Assembly: GCA_027924025.1 (NCBI GenBank)
Contig: AP026970.1
Location: 2,750,501-2,814,500 of the forward strand
DNA: 64,000 bases
Direction: 5' to 3'
DNA from: Comamonadaceae bacterium OS-4
GTDB taxonomy: Bacteria; Pseudomonadota; Gammaproteobacteria; Burkholderiales; Burkholderiaceae_C
How positions within the stretch are numbered: position 1 is the stretch's first letter; each line of letters starts with the position of its first letter. Below are positions 37,151 through 47,252 of this stretch, in pieces. The position numbers were made by a program, and so were the translations under genes. Below the pieces are notes generated by a model. The model had not been told where the DNA came from, did not search any database, and saw only the letters and a list, made by a program, of their open reading frames with translations.

Positions 37151-37554
37151 TGTTGGAGTACCAAGCGGGCGCTGGACAGGTTGGTTGCACACGGTACGTC
37201 ATGCACATCACAGGCACGCACCAAGGCATTGATGTCGGGCTCGTGGGGCTGCGGGGTCATGGGGTCGCGCAGGAAGATGACCGCGTCCACCTCGCCCACG
37301 GCCAAGCGGGCGCCGATCTGCAGGTCGCCGCCCCAAGGGCCGCTGAGCATGCGCTCCACGCTCAGGCCTACCTCGTCGACCAAGCGGCCGCCGGTGGTGC
37401 CGGTAGCCATCAAGGTGCAGGTTTGCAGATAGGGGGCGAACTCATGGGCGAGTGCCACCATTGTGTCTTTTTTGCGGTCGTGCGCAATCAGGGCGATACG
37501 CGGGCGTTCAGAAGGGGTGCGGGTGGCGGGGCGTTGGGCGGGGCTGGTACTCAT
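37132..37554 (-). CDS. mgsA: Methylglyoxal synthase
   Basis: 140 residues. [17 protein letters not shown] at the N-terminus, [13 protein letters not shown] (phosphate loop), [12 protein letters not shown] with the catalytic Asp, and [14 protein letters not shown] at the C-terminus are all conserved MgsA motifs. It converts dihydroxyacetone phosphate to methylglyoxal, a bypass when phosphate is scarce. It lies 9 bases after the HNH nuclease gene and is probably co-transcribed. The stop codon is inside a dispersed repeat. Confidence 0.94.
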   Translation of the reverse strand: MSTSPAQRPATRTPSERPRIALIAHDRKKDTMVALAHEFAPYLQTCTLMATGTTGGRLVDEVGLSVERMLSGPWGGDLQIGARLAVGEVDAVIFLRDPMTPQPHEPDINALVRACDVHDVPCATNLSSARLVLQQLLLKA

Positions 37555-37563
37555 GCCCGCATG

Positions 37564-38121
37564 CTAAAGCACCAGGCGGGACGAAGCCGGCACATGCGCC
37601 ATCAAAAACTCCATCTGGTCCGCCAGGATGCGGCGGTTGCGCAAAATAAAGTCTTCCCACAGGCTGGGCACATAAGGCGTGTAGAGCAGCGGCATATTGG
37701 CCTGCTCCGGGGTGCGGTGGCTTTTGCGGTGGTTGCAAGGCTTGCAAGCGGTCACCACATTCATCCAGGTGTCGATGCCGTGCTGGGCGAAGGGAATGAT
37801 GTGCTCCCGGGTCAAATCGGGTTCATGGAAATGCCCGCCACAGTAGGCGCACACATTGCGGTCCCGAATGAACAGCTTGGCGTTGGTCAGGCCAGGGCGC
37901 AAGTTAAAGGGATTGATGCGGGGCACACCGCGGGTGCCAATGATGCTGTTGACCCGGATGATGGATTGCTGCCCGGTGACCGAGTTGTGGCCTCCGTGGA
38001 ACACCGCGACTTCGCCGCCGGCTTCCCAGCGCACTTCGTCCGCAGCGTAATGAATCACCGCTTGTTCGAGCGATATCCAGGATTGGGGCAGCCCTTGGGC
38101 CGACAACTTCAAGACTTTCAC
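37564..38121 (-). CDS. HNH endonuclease family protein
   Basis: 185 residues with GTG start. The HNH core is clear: CAYCGG, then REHIIPFAQHG (catalytic His), N in WMNVVTACKPCNHRKSHR, with the two CxxC pairs binding structural zinc. Flanks are hydrophilic, without restriction or homing-endonuclease modules. Such stand-alone HNH proteins are common in this group and of unknown role (repair or anti-phage are possibilities). It is followed closely by mgsA and divergent from ribF, 178 bases away. Confidence 0.88.
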   Translation of the reverse strand: MKVLKLSAQGLPQSWISLEQAVIHYAADEVRWEAGGEVAVFHGGHNSVTGQQSIIRVNSIIGTRGVPRINPFNLRPGLTNAKLFIRDRNVCAYCGGHFHEPDLTREHIIPFAQHGIDTWMNVVTACKPCNHRKSHRTPEQANMPLLYTPYVPSLWEDFILRNRRILADQMEFLMAHVPASSRLVL

Positions 38122-38299
38122 GCAACGCCTCCATCAACGGTTCAAACAACCACCAACACAAGTCTGCAAAGGTCTGCAAGTGCGCACCGGACGAGCGGCC
38201 CGGGCCCTGCTCGGTCACAATATACCGTGTTTCCATGACAAATTGGCTTCAGGCGCCGATGCGATGTGCGCAGCCTGCTATCAAAAAGATAACAACTCC

Positions 38300-39298
38300 A
38301 TGAAGGTTTTTCGCGGTTTCAAGCACCCCGGCGTTGCCGAGGCGTGCGCAGTGACGATTGGCAACTTCGATGGCGTGCACCGGGGCCACCAAGCCATGCT
38401 GGCACTGCTGCGTGGCGAGGCCCAGCAGCGCCATGTGCCCAGCTGTGTGCTCACCTTTGAGCCCCATCCGCGCGACTATTTCGCCAAACTCCATCAAAAG
38501 CCGGAGTTGGCACCCGCCCGGGTAGGCACCCTGCGTGACAAGTTGGACGACCTGGCCAAGGCCGGCGTAGACCAGACCATCGTGCTGCCTTTTGATGCGC
38601 GCCTGGCCAACCAGAGCCCGCAAGACTTCATCCAGCAGGTGCTTCAGGACGGTCTGGGCGCCCGCTATCTGCTGGTGGGGGATGATTTCCGCTTCGGCAA
38701 GGCCCGCGCGGGCGACTACGCCCTGCTCGACGCGGCGGGAGAGGCCCATGGCTTTGACGTGGCCCGCATGAACAGTTACGAGGTCCACGGCCTGCGCGTC
38801 TCCAGTTCTGCGGTGCGCGATGCACTGGGCCAAGGGCGGATGCAAGATGCCGCTCGCCTGCTGGGCCGGCCCTATTGCATCAGTGGCCATGTGGTGCACG
38901 GGCGCAAACTGGGCCGCACCTTGGGCTTCAAAACCCTGAATTTGCGCTTTGCCCACTGGAAACCCGCCGCCAGCGGCATTTTTGTGGTGCTGGTGCACGG
39001 CCTCTCTGCCAAACCCCTGCAAGGCGTAGCCAACCTCGGGGTGCGCCCCTCGCTGGACCCCAACGACGTCAACCGCGGCCGGGTGCTGCTGGAGACCCAT
39101 TGCCTGGACTGGCCGGAAGAACTGGGACCGGAGGGGGCCTACGGTAAAATCATCCGGGTGGAACTTCTACACAAACTGCACGACGAGCTCAAATACGACG
39201 GCCTGGATGCCCTGACCCAAGGGATACAGAAAGACCGCGACGACGCACGTGCCTGGCTTGCCTCGCACACCAACGCGCCGGGCAGCACCCGAATTTGA
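38300..39298 (+). CDS. ribF: Bifunctional riboflavin kinase/FAD synthetase
   Basis: 332 residues from ATG 38300. The N-terminal nucleotidyltransferase has IGNFDGVHRGHQAML and TFEPHPRDYF, with VGDDFRFGKARAGD and VSSSAVRDALGQG. The C-terminal riboflavin kinase has GRTLGFKTLNLRF (usually GFPTxNL; the proline is Lys here) and VANLGVRPSL. It phosphorylates riboflavin to FMN and adenylates FMN to FAD. First of ribF-ileS-lspA, a conserved proteobacterial order. Confidence 0.95.
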   Translation: MKVFRGFKHPGVAEACAVTIGNFDGVHRGHQAMLALLRGEAQQRHVPSCVLTFEPHPRDYFAKLHQKPELAPARVGTLRDKLDDLAKAGVDQTIVLPFDARLANQSPQDFIQQVLQDGLGARYLLVGDDFRFGKARAGDYALLDAAGEAHGFDVARMNSYEVHGLRVSSSAVRDALGQGRMQDAARLLGRPYCISGHVVHGRKLGRTLGFKTLNLRFAHWKPAASGIFVVLVHGLSAKPLQGVANLGVRPSLDPNDVNRGRVLLETHCLDWPEELGPEGAYGKIIRVELLHKLHDELKYDGLDALTQGIQKDRDDARAWLASHTNAPGSTRI

Positions 39299-39432
39299 CG
39301 GGGCTGGCCCCTGCGGCCACCCGACGCACCTTGCCCCGCGTCACCTGTCTCCTCCTGGGGTTACCTTGGCCCATGCGCTGGTAGCCCCCCACCCGAATTG
39401 CTTGCACAAAGCCTCCAAACCGAGAGTTGGCC

Positions 39433-42333
39433 ATGACTGAACCCGTTGATTACCGTAGCACCCTGAACCTGCCCGATAGCGCCTTCCCCATGCGCGGCGA
39501 CCTGCCCAAGCGCGAGCCGGCCTGGGTGAAGACCTGGAACGAAGAGGGTTTGTACAAAAAACTGCGCGATGCCCGCGCCGGCCAGCCCCTGTTTGTGCTG
39601 CACGACGGCCCGCCCTACGCCAACGGCAAGCTGCACATCGGCCACGCGCTGAACAAAATCTTGAAGGACATGATCGTCAAGAGCAAGCAGCTCGACGGGT
39701 TCGATGCGCAATACATCCCCGGCTGGGACTGCCATGGCCTGCCGATCGAAAACGCGATCGAAAAGCTGTACGGCCGCAACCTCAGCCGTGATGACATGCA
39801 GGCCAAGAGCCGCGCGTTTGCGACCGAGCAGATCGACCAGCAGCGCGAAGACTTCAAGCGCTTGGGCGTATTGGGTGACTGGGAGCGCCCCTACAAAACC
39901 ATGAACCCCGCCAACGAGGCCGGCCAGATCCGCGCCTTCAAGCGGGTGATCGAGCGCGGCTTTGTGTACCGTGGCCTGAAGCCGGTGTACTGGTGCTTTG
40001 ACTGCGGCTCGTCCTTGGCCGAGTTCGAGATCGAATACGCCGACAAGAAGAGCGACACGCTGGATGTGGCCTTTGAGTCCAACGACGCGGCCGGCTTGGC
40101 CCAAGCCTTCGGCCTGAGCGCCCTGCCTGCGGGCAAGCAAGCCTTCGCCGTCATCTGGACCACCACCGCCTGGACCATTCCTGCCAACCAAGCCCTCAAC
40201 GCCCACCCTGAGCTGGAATATGCGCTGGTGGACACGCCCAAGGGCGTGCTGCTGCTAGGCGCCAGCCTGGTAGAGAAGTGCCTGGAGCGCTTCGGCCTGA
40301 CCGGCACCGTGCTGGCTACCGCCAAGGGTGAAGCCCTGCGCGGCCAGGTATTCCGCCATCCGCTGTACGACCTGCCTGCCGATGTGAACGTGGCCGGCAA
40401 TGAATACAGCTACAAACGCCTCTCGCCGCTGTACCTGGCCGACTACGTGAGCGACGGCGACGGCACCGGCATCGTGCACTCCTCACCCGCCTATGGGGTC
40501 GATGACTTCAACAGCTGCATCGCCCACGGACTGAAATACGACCAGATTTTGAACCCCGTGCTGGGCAACGGCGTGTACGACGCCGAGCTGCCCCTGTTCG
40601 GCGGCCAGCACATCTGGAAGGCCTGCGCCAATGTGATCGACACCCTGCGCGAACACAACCGCCTGATGGCCACCGTGGGCATTACCCACAGCTACCCGCA
40701 CTGCTGGCGCCACAAGACGCCGGTGATCTACCGCGCGGCCGCCCAGTGGTTCATCCGCATGGATGCCGGTGAGGGTGTGTTCACCAAAGAAAAAGCGCCC
40801 AAGACCTTGCGCCAACTGGCGCTGGACGCCATTGAACAGACCAGCTTCTACCCCGAAAACGGCCGCAGCCGTTTGCGCGACATGATCGCCAACCGCCCCG
40901 ACTGGTGCATCAGCCGCCAGCGTAGCTGGGGCGTGCCCGTGCCCTTCTTCCTGCACAAGGACAGTGGCGAGCTGCACCCCCGCACTATGGAAATCCTGGA
41001 TCAGGCGGCTGACATCGTCGAACAAGGCGGCATTGAAGCCTGGAGCCGCGTGTCGGTGGAAGACATCCTCGGCGCGGAAGACGCCCCGAGCTACACCAAG
41101 AGCACCGACATTCTGGAAGTCTGGTTCGACTCTGGCTCCACCTTCCAGCACGTGCTGCGCGGCAGCCACAAAGATGCCTACGCGGTGCCGCCCTTTCATG
41201 CCGAAGGTCCCGAGTCCGACCTGTACCTCGAAGGCCATGACCAGCACCGCGGCTGGTTCCATAGCTCGCTGCTGCTGGGCTGCGCACTCTACGACCGCGC
41301 GCCCTACCGCGGCCTGCTGACCCACGGCTTTGCCACCGACGGCCAAGGCCGCAAAATGAGCAAGAGCCTGGGCAACACCGTTGAGCCCCAAACCATCACG
41401 AGCAAGATGGGGGCCGAAATCGTGCGTCTGTGGGTGGCCAGCACCGATTATTCCGGTGACCTGAACATCGACGACAAGATCCTGGCACGCGTGGTGGACA
41501 CCTACCGCCGGGTGCGCAACACGCTCAAGTTTTTGCTGGCCAACGTCTCTGACTTTGACCCGGTCAAAGACGCGGTGCCTGTTGACCAAATGTTGGAAAT
41601 CGACCGCTACGCGCTGGCCCGCGCCGCGCAGCTGCAGGCCGACATCCTGACCCACTTCAAGGTGTACGAATTCCACCCCGTGGTGAGCAAGCTGCAGGTG
41701 TACTGCAGCGAAGATTTGGGTGCGTTCTATCTGGACGTGCTCAAGGACCGCCTCTACACCACCGCGGCCAACAGCCTGGCCCGCCGCTCCGCGCAAACCG
41801 CGCTGTGGCAGATCACCCAAGCCATGCTGCGCTGGATGGCGCCTTTCCTGAGCTTCACGGCTGAAGAAGCCTGGTCAGTGTTGGGCGCCGAAGGCAAAAC
41901 GCCCGAAGCCACCAAGCTCTCCATCTTCCTGGATGGTTACTCCACCTTTGCCGCGCCGGACGAAGCCTTGCTGGCCAAGTGGACCCGCATCCGTGCAGTG
42001 CGCGAGGCGGTCAACAAAGACATCGAGACCCTGCGCGCCGCAGGTCAGGTGGGCGCCTCTTTGCAAGCCGAGGTCACACTCACCGTGCCGGCCGAAGAGT
42101 TCGCCTTGCTGAACAGCTTGGGTGAGGACCTGAAGTTTGTGTTCATCACCAGCGCTATCACTTTGGTAGCTGGTGGCGCACAGTCCATCAGCGTTGCAGC
42201 CTCCAACAACGTGAAATGCGAGCGCTGCTGGCACTACCGTGCCGACGTTGGGGCAGACGCGGCCCACCCCACTCTGTGCGGCCGTTGCACCAGCAATTTG
42301 TATGGTGCCGGCGAAACCCGGACGTTTGCCTAA
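39433..42333 (+). CDS. ileS: Isoleucyl-tRNA synthetase
   Basis: 966 residues from ATG 39433 ([14 protein letters not shown]). Class I motifs KLHIGHALN (HIGH) and [10 protein letters not shown] (KMSKS), an editing domain with [14 protein letters not shown], and a C-terminal zinc finger ([15 protein letters not shown]). It charges tRNA-Ile with editing of valine. The stop overlaps the lspA start by one base. Just before the zinc finger, 42154-42180 resembles the core of the dispersed repeat and encodes AITLVAGGA in a variable linker. Confidence 0.97.
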   Translation: MTEPVDYRSTLNLPDSAFPMRGDLPKREPAWVKTWNEEGLYKKLRDARAGQPLFVLHDGPPYANGKLHIGHALNKILKDMIVKSKQLDGFDAQYIPGWDCHGLPIENAIEKLYGRNLSRDDMQAKSRAFATEQIDQQREDFKRLGVLGDWERPYKTMNPANEAGQIRAFKRVIERGFVYRGLKPVYWCFDCGSSLAEFEIEYADKKSDTLDVAFESNDAAGLAQAFGLSALPAGKQAFAVIWTTTAWTIPANQALNAHPELEYALVDTPKGVLLLGASLVEKCLERFGLTGTVLATAKGEALRGQVFRHPLYDLPADVNVAGNEYSYKRLSPLYLADYVSDGDGTGIVHSSPAYGVDDFNSCIAHGLKYDQILNPVLGNGVYDAELPLFGGQHIWKACANVIDTLREHNRLMATVGITHSYPHCWRHKTPVIYRAAAQWFIRMDAGEGVFTKEKAPKTLRQLALDAIEQTSFYPENGRSRLRDMIANRPDWCISRQRSWGVPVPFFLHKDSGELHPRTMEILDQAADIVEQGGIEAWSRVSVEDILGAEDAPSYTKSTDILEVWFDSGSTFQHVLRGSHKDAYAVPPFHAEGPESDLYLEGHDQHRGWFHSSLLLGCALYDRAPYRGLLTHGFATDGQGRKMSKSLGNTVEPQTITSKMGAEIVRLWVASTDYSGDLNIDDKILARVVDTYRRVRNTLKFLLANVSDFDPVKDAVPVDQMLEIDRYALARAAQLQADILTHFKVYEFHPVVSKLQVYCSEDLGAFYLDVLKDRLYTTAANSLARRSAQTALWQITQAMLRWMAPFLSFTAEEAWSVLGAEGKTPEATKLSIFLDGYSTFAAPDEALLAKWTRIRAVREAVNKDIETLRAAGQVGASLQAEVTLTVPAEEFALLNSLGEDLKFVFITSAITLVAGGAQSISVAASNNVKCERCWHYRADVGADAAHPTLCGRCTSNLYGAGETRTFA
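42154..42180 (+). repeat. Possible core of the dispersed repeat inside ileS
   Basis: GCTATC-N6-GTAGCTGGTGGCGCA matches the core, but no distal half follows. It lies in the variable linker before the zinc finger and may be chance or a remnant. Confidence 0.4.
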
Positions 42334-42842
42334 TGGCCCGCGGTAAACAAACCTTCAGCAAGAGCAGCGGCAAAAGCGGCTGGTTACAGTGGCTGGGCTT
42401 GGCCCTGATCTTGCTGCTGATTGACCAGTTCACCAAAGTCCTGATTGTCGGCAACTACCGCCTGGGCGATAGCACCTTTGTCACCAGCTTCTTCAACGTG
42501 GTGCGGGTGCACAACACCGGCGCTGCGTTCTCGTTTCTGTCGGATGCGGGTGGCTGGCAGCGCTGGTTTTTTACCGGCATCGGATGTGTGGCGGCGGCAG
42601 TGATCATCTGGATGCTGCGGGCCCATCCGGGACAAAAGTTGTTCAGCTTTGCCATGGCCTGCATTTTGGGCGGCGCCATCGGCAATGTGATTGACCGCTT
42701 GATGTACGGCTATGTGGTGGACTTTCTCGACTTCCACTGGAACGGCATGCATTTTCCGTCCTTCAATATTGCGGATTGTGCGATTTCCGTGGGCGCCGTC
42801 TGCCTGATCCTTGACGAACTCCTGCGGGTCCGAAAAACCTGA
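42333..42842 (+). CDS. lspA: Lipoprotein signal peptidase II
   Basis: 169 residues, ATG at 42333 overlapping the ileS stop (TAATG). Four membrane helices carry the conserved boxes: [44 protein letters not shown] (catalytic Asp) and [11 protein letters not shown] (second catalytic Asp). It removes signal peptides from prolipoproteins in the inner membrane. Coupled to ileS, as in E. coli. Confidence 0.96.
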   Translation: MARGKQTFSKSSGKSGWLQWLGLALILLLIDQFTKVLIVGNYRLGDSTFVTSFFNVVRVHNTGAAFSFLSDAGGWQRWFFTGIGCVAAAVIIWMLRAHPGQKLFSFAMACILGGAIGNVIDRLMYGYVVDFLDFHWNGMHFPSFNIADCAISVGAVCLILDELLRVRKT

Positions 42843-42946
42843 TTCCGAGGCGACTGCCGGGCGCCGAAAGGCGCTCGCCTAAAATAGAGCTCTTTGGCAT
42901 GCGCACTCCTCTGCGCCCCGCCGCGTCTCGCACCGACACCCCCACC

Positions 42947-43873
42947 ATGCACACACCCTCCTTCCGACGCGGCCTGCTAGCCGCTCTTGTGACCTTGGGC
43001 GCTTGCCAAGCCAGTTTGGCGCAGAGCGTCCTGATGGCGCAAGCCGCCACTCCGGCAACCGATACCGCCCCCGCAGCCAACGCGGTTTCCAGCCAATTTG
43101 ACAAGTCCATCCACAAGGACGAAAACTGGTATTTCTCCTGGGGCTACAGCCGCCAGCAGTACGCACCGTCGGACATCCACGTGTCGCAACCGGAACTGGG
43201 CAACAACTTCACGGTCCGCCAAGCGCGGGCCAGTGACTTTCCGTCCAATGTGCCGGATACCTTCAAGTCCCTGCTCAGCCTGGACTTCACCGATCCGCAG
43301 GAAAACATCCGCATCGGCAAGTTCCTCAACGACGAGAAAACATTCGCAGTGGAGCTGAACATCGACCACAGCAAATACAACGTCGATTACGGCCAAACAG
43401 TCGGTGTTGATGGCACCGTCACCACCCCGGGTGCGACCTCCTCCATGGTGGTGTCGCCCCAGAACTTCAACTACGCCTTGCACAACGGTTTGAACCACAT
43501 CATGGTCAACGCCGTCTGGCTACACCGCTTGCGCGGCCCGGCGCACAAAGCCGGCGACCTGCAACTCATCAGCCGGGTGGGCGCAGGCATTTTGCTGCCC
43601 CATGCGGACAACGTGATTTTTGGCAACGCCAACCAGGTGGGGCCCAAGAACGAAAACATCTGCTGCTTCAAGAGCAACGACTGGTGGCAGATCAACGGCT
43701 GGACCGCCGGCGTGGAAGTCGGCCTGCGCTACCGGGTCTACAAGGCGATTTATGTGGAGCTGACCAACAAAATTGCCTACGGCCGCCTGAGCAAGGTGCC
43801 GGTCTACAAGGGCACAGCCGACCAGGAAATCTGGATGAACGAGCAGGTGTTGTCGGCCGGCTTTTTGTTTTAG
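42947..43873 (+). CDS. Uncharacterised exported protein, probable outer-membrane beta-barrel
   Basis: 308 residues from ATG 42947 (MHTPSFRRGLLAAL), giving a clean signal peptide ending ASLAQS; ATG 42899 in frame is an alternative but leaves a long unusual n-region. No ribosome-binding site is strong for either. The mature part alternates polar and aromatic residues (WYFSWGYSRQQYAPSD, FAVELNIDHSKYNVDY, GVEVGLRYRVYKAIYVEL) and ends in ...SAGFLF with a terminal Phe, the pattern of outer-membrane barrels. I do not recognise the family. It is followed by a strong terminator. Confidence 0.75.
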   Translation: MHTPSFRRGLLAALVTLGACQASLAQSVLMAQAATPATDTAPAANAVSSQFDKSIHKDENWYFSWGYSRQQYAPSDIHVSQPELGNNFTVRQARASDFPSNVPDTFKSLLSLDFTDPQENIRIGKFLNDEKTFAVELNIDHSKYNVDYGQTVGVDGTVTTPGATSSMVVSPQNFNYALHNGLNHIMVNAVWLHRLRGPAHKAGDLQLISRVGAGILLPHADNVIFGNANQVGPKNENICCFKSNDWWQINGWTAGVEVGLRYRVYKAIYVELTNKIAYGRLSKVPVYKGTADQEIWMNEQVLSAGFLF

Positions 43874-43895
43874 GCCGCAGCACACCTGCCATACC

Positions 43896-43925
43896 AAGGG
43901 CACCCGAATCGGGTGCCCTTTTTTG
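43896..43925 (+). terminator. Terminator of the putative outer-membrane protein gene
   Basis: AAGGGCACCCG (43896-43906) pairs with CGGGTGCCCTT (43910-43920), then TTTTGTTT. The T-run favours the plus strand; the convergent oxidoreductase gene ends at 43927. Confidence 0.9.
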
Positions 43926-43926
43926 T

Positions 43927-44922
43927 TTACAGCGTCAGCACGGTGCAACCGGTGGTGCGGCGCGACTCCAGGTCCAGGTGGGCTTGCTGCACATCCTCCA
44001 GGCGGTAGCGCTGGGCGATATGGATCTGGACCTTGCCGCTCAACACGATGTCGAACAGGTCATCCGCCATAGCCTGGGTGCTCTCGCGGGTGGCAATGTG
44101 GGTGAACAGGGTCTGGCGCGTCACATAAATCGAACCCTTGGGCCCGAGGATGCCGGGCGAGAAGGGCGCCACTGGGCCGGAGGCATTGCCAAAGCTGGCC
44201 ATCAAGCCAAAGGGGGCGATGCAATCGAGCGACTGGTCCCAGGTGTCTTTGCCTACCGAGTCGTAGACCACCTTCACGCCCTTGCCACCGGTCAGCTCTT
44301 TGACCTTGGCAGTGAAATCACCCGCTCTGTAATTGATAGCAAACTCCGCACCATTGGCAAGGGCTAGCGCGCATTTTTCATCAGATCCAGCAGTACCAAT
44401 CAAGCGCAAGCCCAGCGCTTTGGCCCATTGGCAGGCAATCAGGCCCACGCCGCCGGCCGCCGCATGGAAGAGCACAAAGTCACCCGCCTGCAAGCCACCT
44501 TGGGGCAGTGTGCGTTTGAGCAAGTACTGGGCGGTCAGGCCCTTGAGCATCATGGCCGCACCGGTCTCGAAGCTGATGCCGTCGGGCAGCTTGCACACGC
44601 ACTTGGCCGGCATCACCCGCACCTCGCAGTAGCTGCCCGGTGGTTGGCTGGCGTAGGCCGCACGGTCGCCCACCTGGAGGTGGCTCACGCCCTCGCCCAC
44701 GGCCTCGATCACACCGGCGGCTTCCATGCCCAACTGCACAGGCAGGGTCATGGGGTACAGGCCGGTGCGCTGGTAGACATCGATGTAGTTGAGGCCCACC
44801 GCATGGTGGCGGATACGCACCTCGCCGGGGCCGGGCTCGCCCACGGTGACCTGCACCAGCTGCAGCTGCTCGGGGCCGCCGTGCTGGGCGATGTGGATGG
44901 CGCGGGATGTCACTGAATGCAT
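43927..44922 (-). CDS. Quinone oxidoreductase (zinc-free MDR family)
   Basis: 331 residues from ATG 44922 (MHSVTSRAIHIAQHGGPEQL), with GGAGAC 8 bases upstream; the frame continues to 45039 without support. HHAVGLNYIDVYQRTGLYP and AAGGVGLIACQWAKALGL (NADPH-binding) and GKGVKVVYDSVGKDTW are typical of QorA-type NADPH:quinone reductases, which lack the zinc cysteines of alcohol dehydrogenases. It reduces quinones, possibly for detoxification. A diverged dispersed-repeat-like patch is at 44324-44379 without change in protein length. Confidence 0.92.
   Translation of the reverse strand: MHSVTSRAIHIAQHGGPEQLQLVQVTVGEPGPGEVRIRHHAVGLNYIDVYQRTGLYPMTLPVQLGMEAAGVIEAVGEGVSHLQVGDRAAYASQPPGSYCEVRVMPAKCVCKLPDGISFETGAAMMLKGLTAQYLLKRTLPQGGLQAGDFVLFHAAAGGVGLIACQWAKALGLRLIGTAGSDEKCALALANGAEFAINYRAGDFTAKVKELTGGKGVKVVYDSVGKDTWDQSLDCIAPFGLMASFGNASGPVAPFSPGILGPKGSIYVTRQTLFTHIATRESTQAMADDLFDIVLSGKVQIHIAQRYRLEDVQQAHLDLESRRTTGCTVLTL
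44324..44379 (+). repeat. Possible diverged dispersed repeat inside the quinone oxidoreductase gene
   Basis: GCTCT-N7-ATAGC, CCGCA, 12 bases, GCTAG and TTTTT occur at the spacing of the consensus, in a local AT-rich dip. Conservation of the encoded INYR segment argues that chance resemblance is possible. Confidence 0.35.
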
Positions 44923-45030
44923 GGTCTTGTCTCCATCGATGGGGTTGTTATGAATCCCAAGCATGGTGCCAGAAATCGGCCGCGCCCGCAGCCCTGCGCG
45001 GGGCATCGCTTCCTTGTTACAGTCGCTGCG

Positions 45031-45933
45031 ATGACCCAACGCCTGACGCCGACTGCCGCCCTCCTTCTCGTGATTCCCCCCTTGATGTGGTCCGGCAACG
45101 CAGTGGTAGGACGCCTAGTCGCCCCCCTTATTTCCCCGATGACGCTGAACCTGCTGCGCTGGGGGATTGCGTTTTTGATTTTGTTGCCCTTGGCTCGCAG
45201 GGTGCTGCAGCGCAACAGCGACCTGTGGCCCCAGTGGAAGCGGTTTACCTTGCTCAGCCTGTTCAGCATCGGGGGCTACAACGCGCTGTTGTACCTCGCG
45301 CTCAACACCTCGACGGCGATCAACGTCACCCTCGTCGGCGCGAGCACGCCAGTGTGGATGTTGCTCATCGGGCGCCTGTTCTTCCAAGTGCCGGTGAGTC
45401 GCCGGCAAATTTTGGGGGCGGTGTTGTCGATTGCCGGCGTGGTGCTGGTGCTCGGCCGCGGCGACTGGGAGGTCATGACCCAGCTGCGCCTGGTGCCGGG
45501 CGACCTGTATGTGCTCTTGGCCTCCATCGCCTGGGCGACCTACAGCTGGCTACTGGCACACCCCACGCCGGAGTCGACGGCGATTAGGGCGGACTGGTCT
45601 ACGTTTTTGATGGGGCAGATTGTGTTTGGCTTGGGCTGGTCTATGGCCTTCACGGCCGGCGAGTGGGCCCTGACGCCGGCCCATATCGACTGGAGTGCCG
45701 GTCTGCTCGCAGCACTGGCCTTTATTGCAGTGGGCCCCGCGGTGATTGCCTACGGTAGCTGGGGTGCAGGCGTCTCGCGCGCCGGGCCTGCGATTGCGGG
45801 TTTCTTCATCAACCTCACGCCGCTGTTCACTGCGGTGCTGTCGTCCATTTTTATCGGCGAAGCACCACGCGCCTACCATGCGGCCGCGTTTGTGCTGATC
45901 GTCTCCGGCATTGTGATTTCTTCGCGCAAGTAG
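45031..45933 (+). CDS. DMT/EamA-family transporter
   Basis: 300 residues from ATG 45031 (MTQRLTPTAALLL). Ten hydrophobic helices in two EamA repeats: LMWSGNAVVGRLVAPLISPM and LLRWGIAFLILL in the first; FLMGQIVFGLGW through SRAGPAIAGFFINLTPLFTAVLS and the terminal VLIVSGIVISS helix in the second. Members export amino acids or other metabolites; the substrate is unknown. Divergent from the quinone oxidoreductase gene with 108 bases between. Confidence 0.9.
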   Translation: MTQRLTPTAALLLVIPPLMWSGNAVVGRLVAPLISPMTLNLLRWGIAFLILLPLARRVLQRNSDLWPQWKRFTLLSLFSIGGYNALLYLALNTSTAINVTLVGASTPVWMLLIGRLFFQVPVSRRQILGAVLSIAGVVLVLGRGDWEVMTQLRLVPGDLYVLLASIAWATYSWLLAHPTPESTAIRADWSTFLMGQIVFGLGWSMAFTAGEWALTPAHIDWSAGLLAALAFIAVGPAVIAYGSWGAGVSRAGPAIAGFFINLTPLFTAVLSSIFIGEAPRAYHAAAFVLIVSGIVISSRK

Positions 45934-45969
45934 CCGAGCCGCCGGGGCCCCGATTGCGCGGCCACTGCA

Positions 45970-47136
45970 TCAGGCCGCTTTTTCAGGCACAAAGCGCGCA
46001 CTGAGTGCCAGCACCGTGGCGGCCACCACCACGACGCCCATGGCAGCAGTGAGCGACGCGTGTTGGGCAATAAAGCCAATCAAGGGCGGGCCGACCATGA
46101 ACCCGGCATAGCCGATGGACGAGACCGCCGCAATCGCGGCTGCTGGTGTGGTGCCGGGCACGCGGCTCGCCGCACCATACAAAATCGGCACGATCATCGC
46201 CAGGCCAGCCCCGACCAGCCCGCACCCGATGATCGCCACCACCGGGTGACCGGTCAGCAAGACACCGGCCATCGACACCGCAGTCACCACACCGCTCACC
46301 TGGAGCAAACGCTGCTCGCTGTAAAGCGCCCTTAGCCGGTCTGCCGCAAAGCGCATGACAGCCATCGCACCGGCACACGCAGCGTAGCCAATGGCGGCCT
46401 GCTCATGGGGCATGCGCACCTCTTGCTGGAGGTAAAGCACACACCAATCGAACATCACCCCCTCCGCGCTCATGCCGGCAAATGTGAGCAGGCCCATGAT
46501 CAGCAGCGCACCCCGCGGCCAAGTGAAATGCACTTTGGGCTTGTCGGTGGGCGGTGGCGTGGGCAGCATCCAGCGCGCACCGATCCAGATCGCCACTGCG
46601 ACCGCCACGCCCACACCCAGCAACTGCCACTCAGCCAACACCCCGGCACCCAACATGCCGGCCGCCAGCGCCGCCCCGCCCATGGCCCCCAAGCTGAACA
46701 TGCCATGCAAGCTCCCCATGATGGGTTGGCCCCCGGCCACCTCGAGGGCCGAGCCCTCGGTGTTGATGGCCACATCAAACACGCTGAGCGACGCGCCGAA
46801 CAACAGCATCGCCAGCAGCAGCCATGGCAAACCCGGCCAATGCAACACCAAGCCCAACATACAGGCCATGACCACCGCGCAGAGCATGGCCGTTTGGCGC
46901 GCGCCCAGCCGGCCGATCACCCGGCCCGCAAACATCACCGCAGACACGGCGCCCACCGCCGCTGCCACCAGCACCAGCGAGAGCGCGCCCTCACCCAAGG
47001 CGTAGCGCTGTTTGACCGATGGAATGTGCACACCCCACACCGCACTAAAAACACCCAGCAGCGCAAACAAGCCCCGGGTGGCACAGATTGCCCGGCGGAT
47101 TTGCAAGGGGCTGCCGTGTTCAAAGCCTCTATCCAC
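45970..47136 (-). CDS. MFS transporter (YbjJ-like)
   Basis: 388 residues from GTG 47136, which has CAGGAG 6 bases upstream; an in-frame ATG at 47205 is the alternative. Twelve hydrophobic segments. RGLFALLGVFSAVWGVHIPSVK in helix 1, GRVIGRLGARQTAML after helix 2 and SLHGMFSLGAMGGAA in helix 5 fit the YbjJ-type major-facilitator group. Substrate unknown. Divergent from the AraC regulator, which might control it. Confidence 0.88.
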   Translation of the reverse strand: MDRGFEHGSPLQIRRAICATRGLFALLGVFSAVWGVHIPSVKQRYALGEGALSLVLVAAAVGAVSAVMFAGRVIGRLGARQTAMLCAVVMACMLGLVLHWPGLPWLLLAMLLFGASLSVFDVAINTEGSALEVAGGQPIMGSLHGMFSLGAMGGAALAAGMLGAGVLAEWQLLGVGVAVAVAIWIGARWMLPTPPPTDKPKVHFTWPRGALLIMGLLTFAGMSAEGVMFDWCVLYLQQEVRMPHEQAAIGYAACAGAMAVMRFAADRLRALYSEQRLLQVSGVVTAVSMAGVLLTGHPVVAIIGCGLVGAGLAMIVPILYGAASRVPGTTPAAAIAAVSSIGYAGFMVGPPLIGFIAQHASLTAAMGVVVVAATVLALSARFVPEKAA

Positions 47137-47252
47137 GGCACACTCCTGCGCCACAAATAGCGAAATTCTTGGATGGCAAGAGCTTGGCACCCGGGTGCCC
47201 TGCATTCACAATAGTCAGATTCATAGCTATAGCGTAACCAGCCTTTGCGGTA

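Noticed and set aside
38265..38299. Repeat copy just before ribF (GCTATCAAAAAGATA)
   Set aside because: Only the first arm resembles the family; the AGCTGCTTGCGCA core is missing.
40483..41820. 445-codon open frame antisense to ileS
   Set aside because: GC-rich third positions of ileS keep the opposite strand open; the translation has no recognisable motif and no ribosome-binding site. The ileS frame is unambiguous.
42843..42890. GC-rich hairpin after lspA as terminator
   Set aside because: AGGCGA/TCGCCT with an inner GGCGCC-GAAA-GGCGC stem exists, but no T-run follows, so terminator function is not supported.
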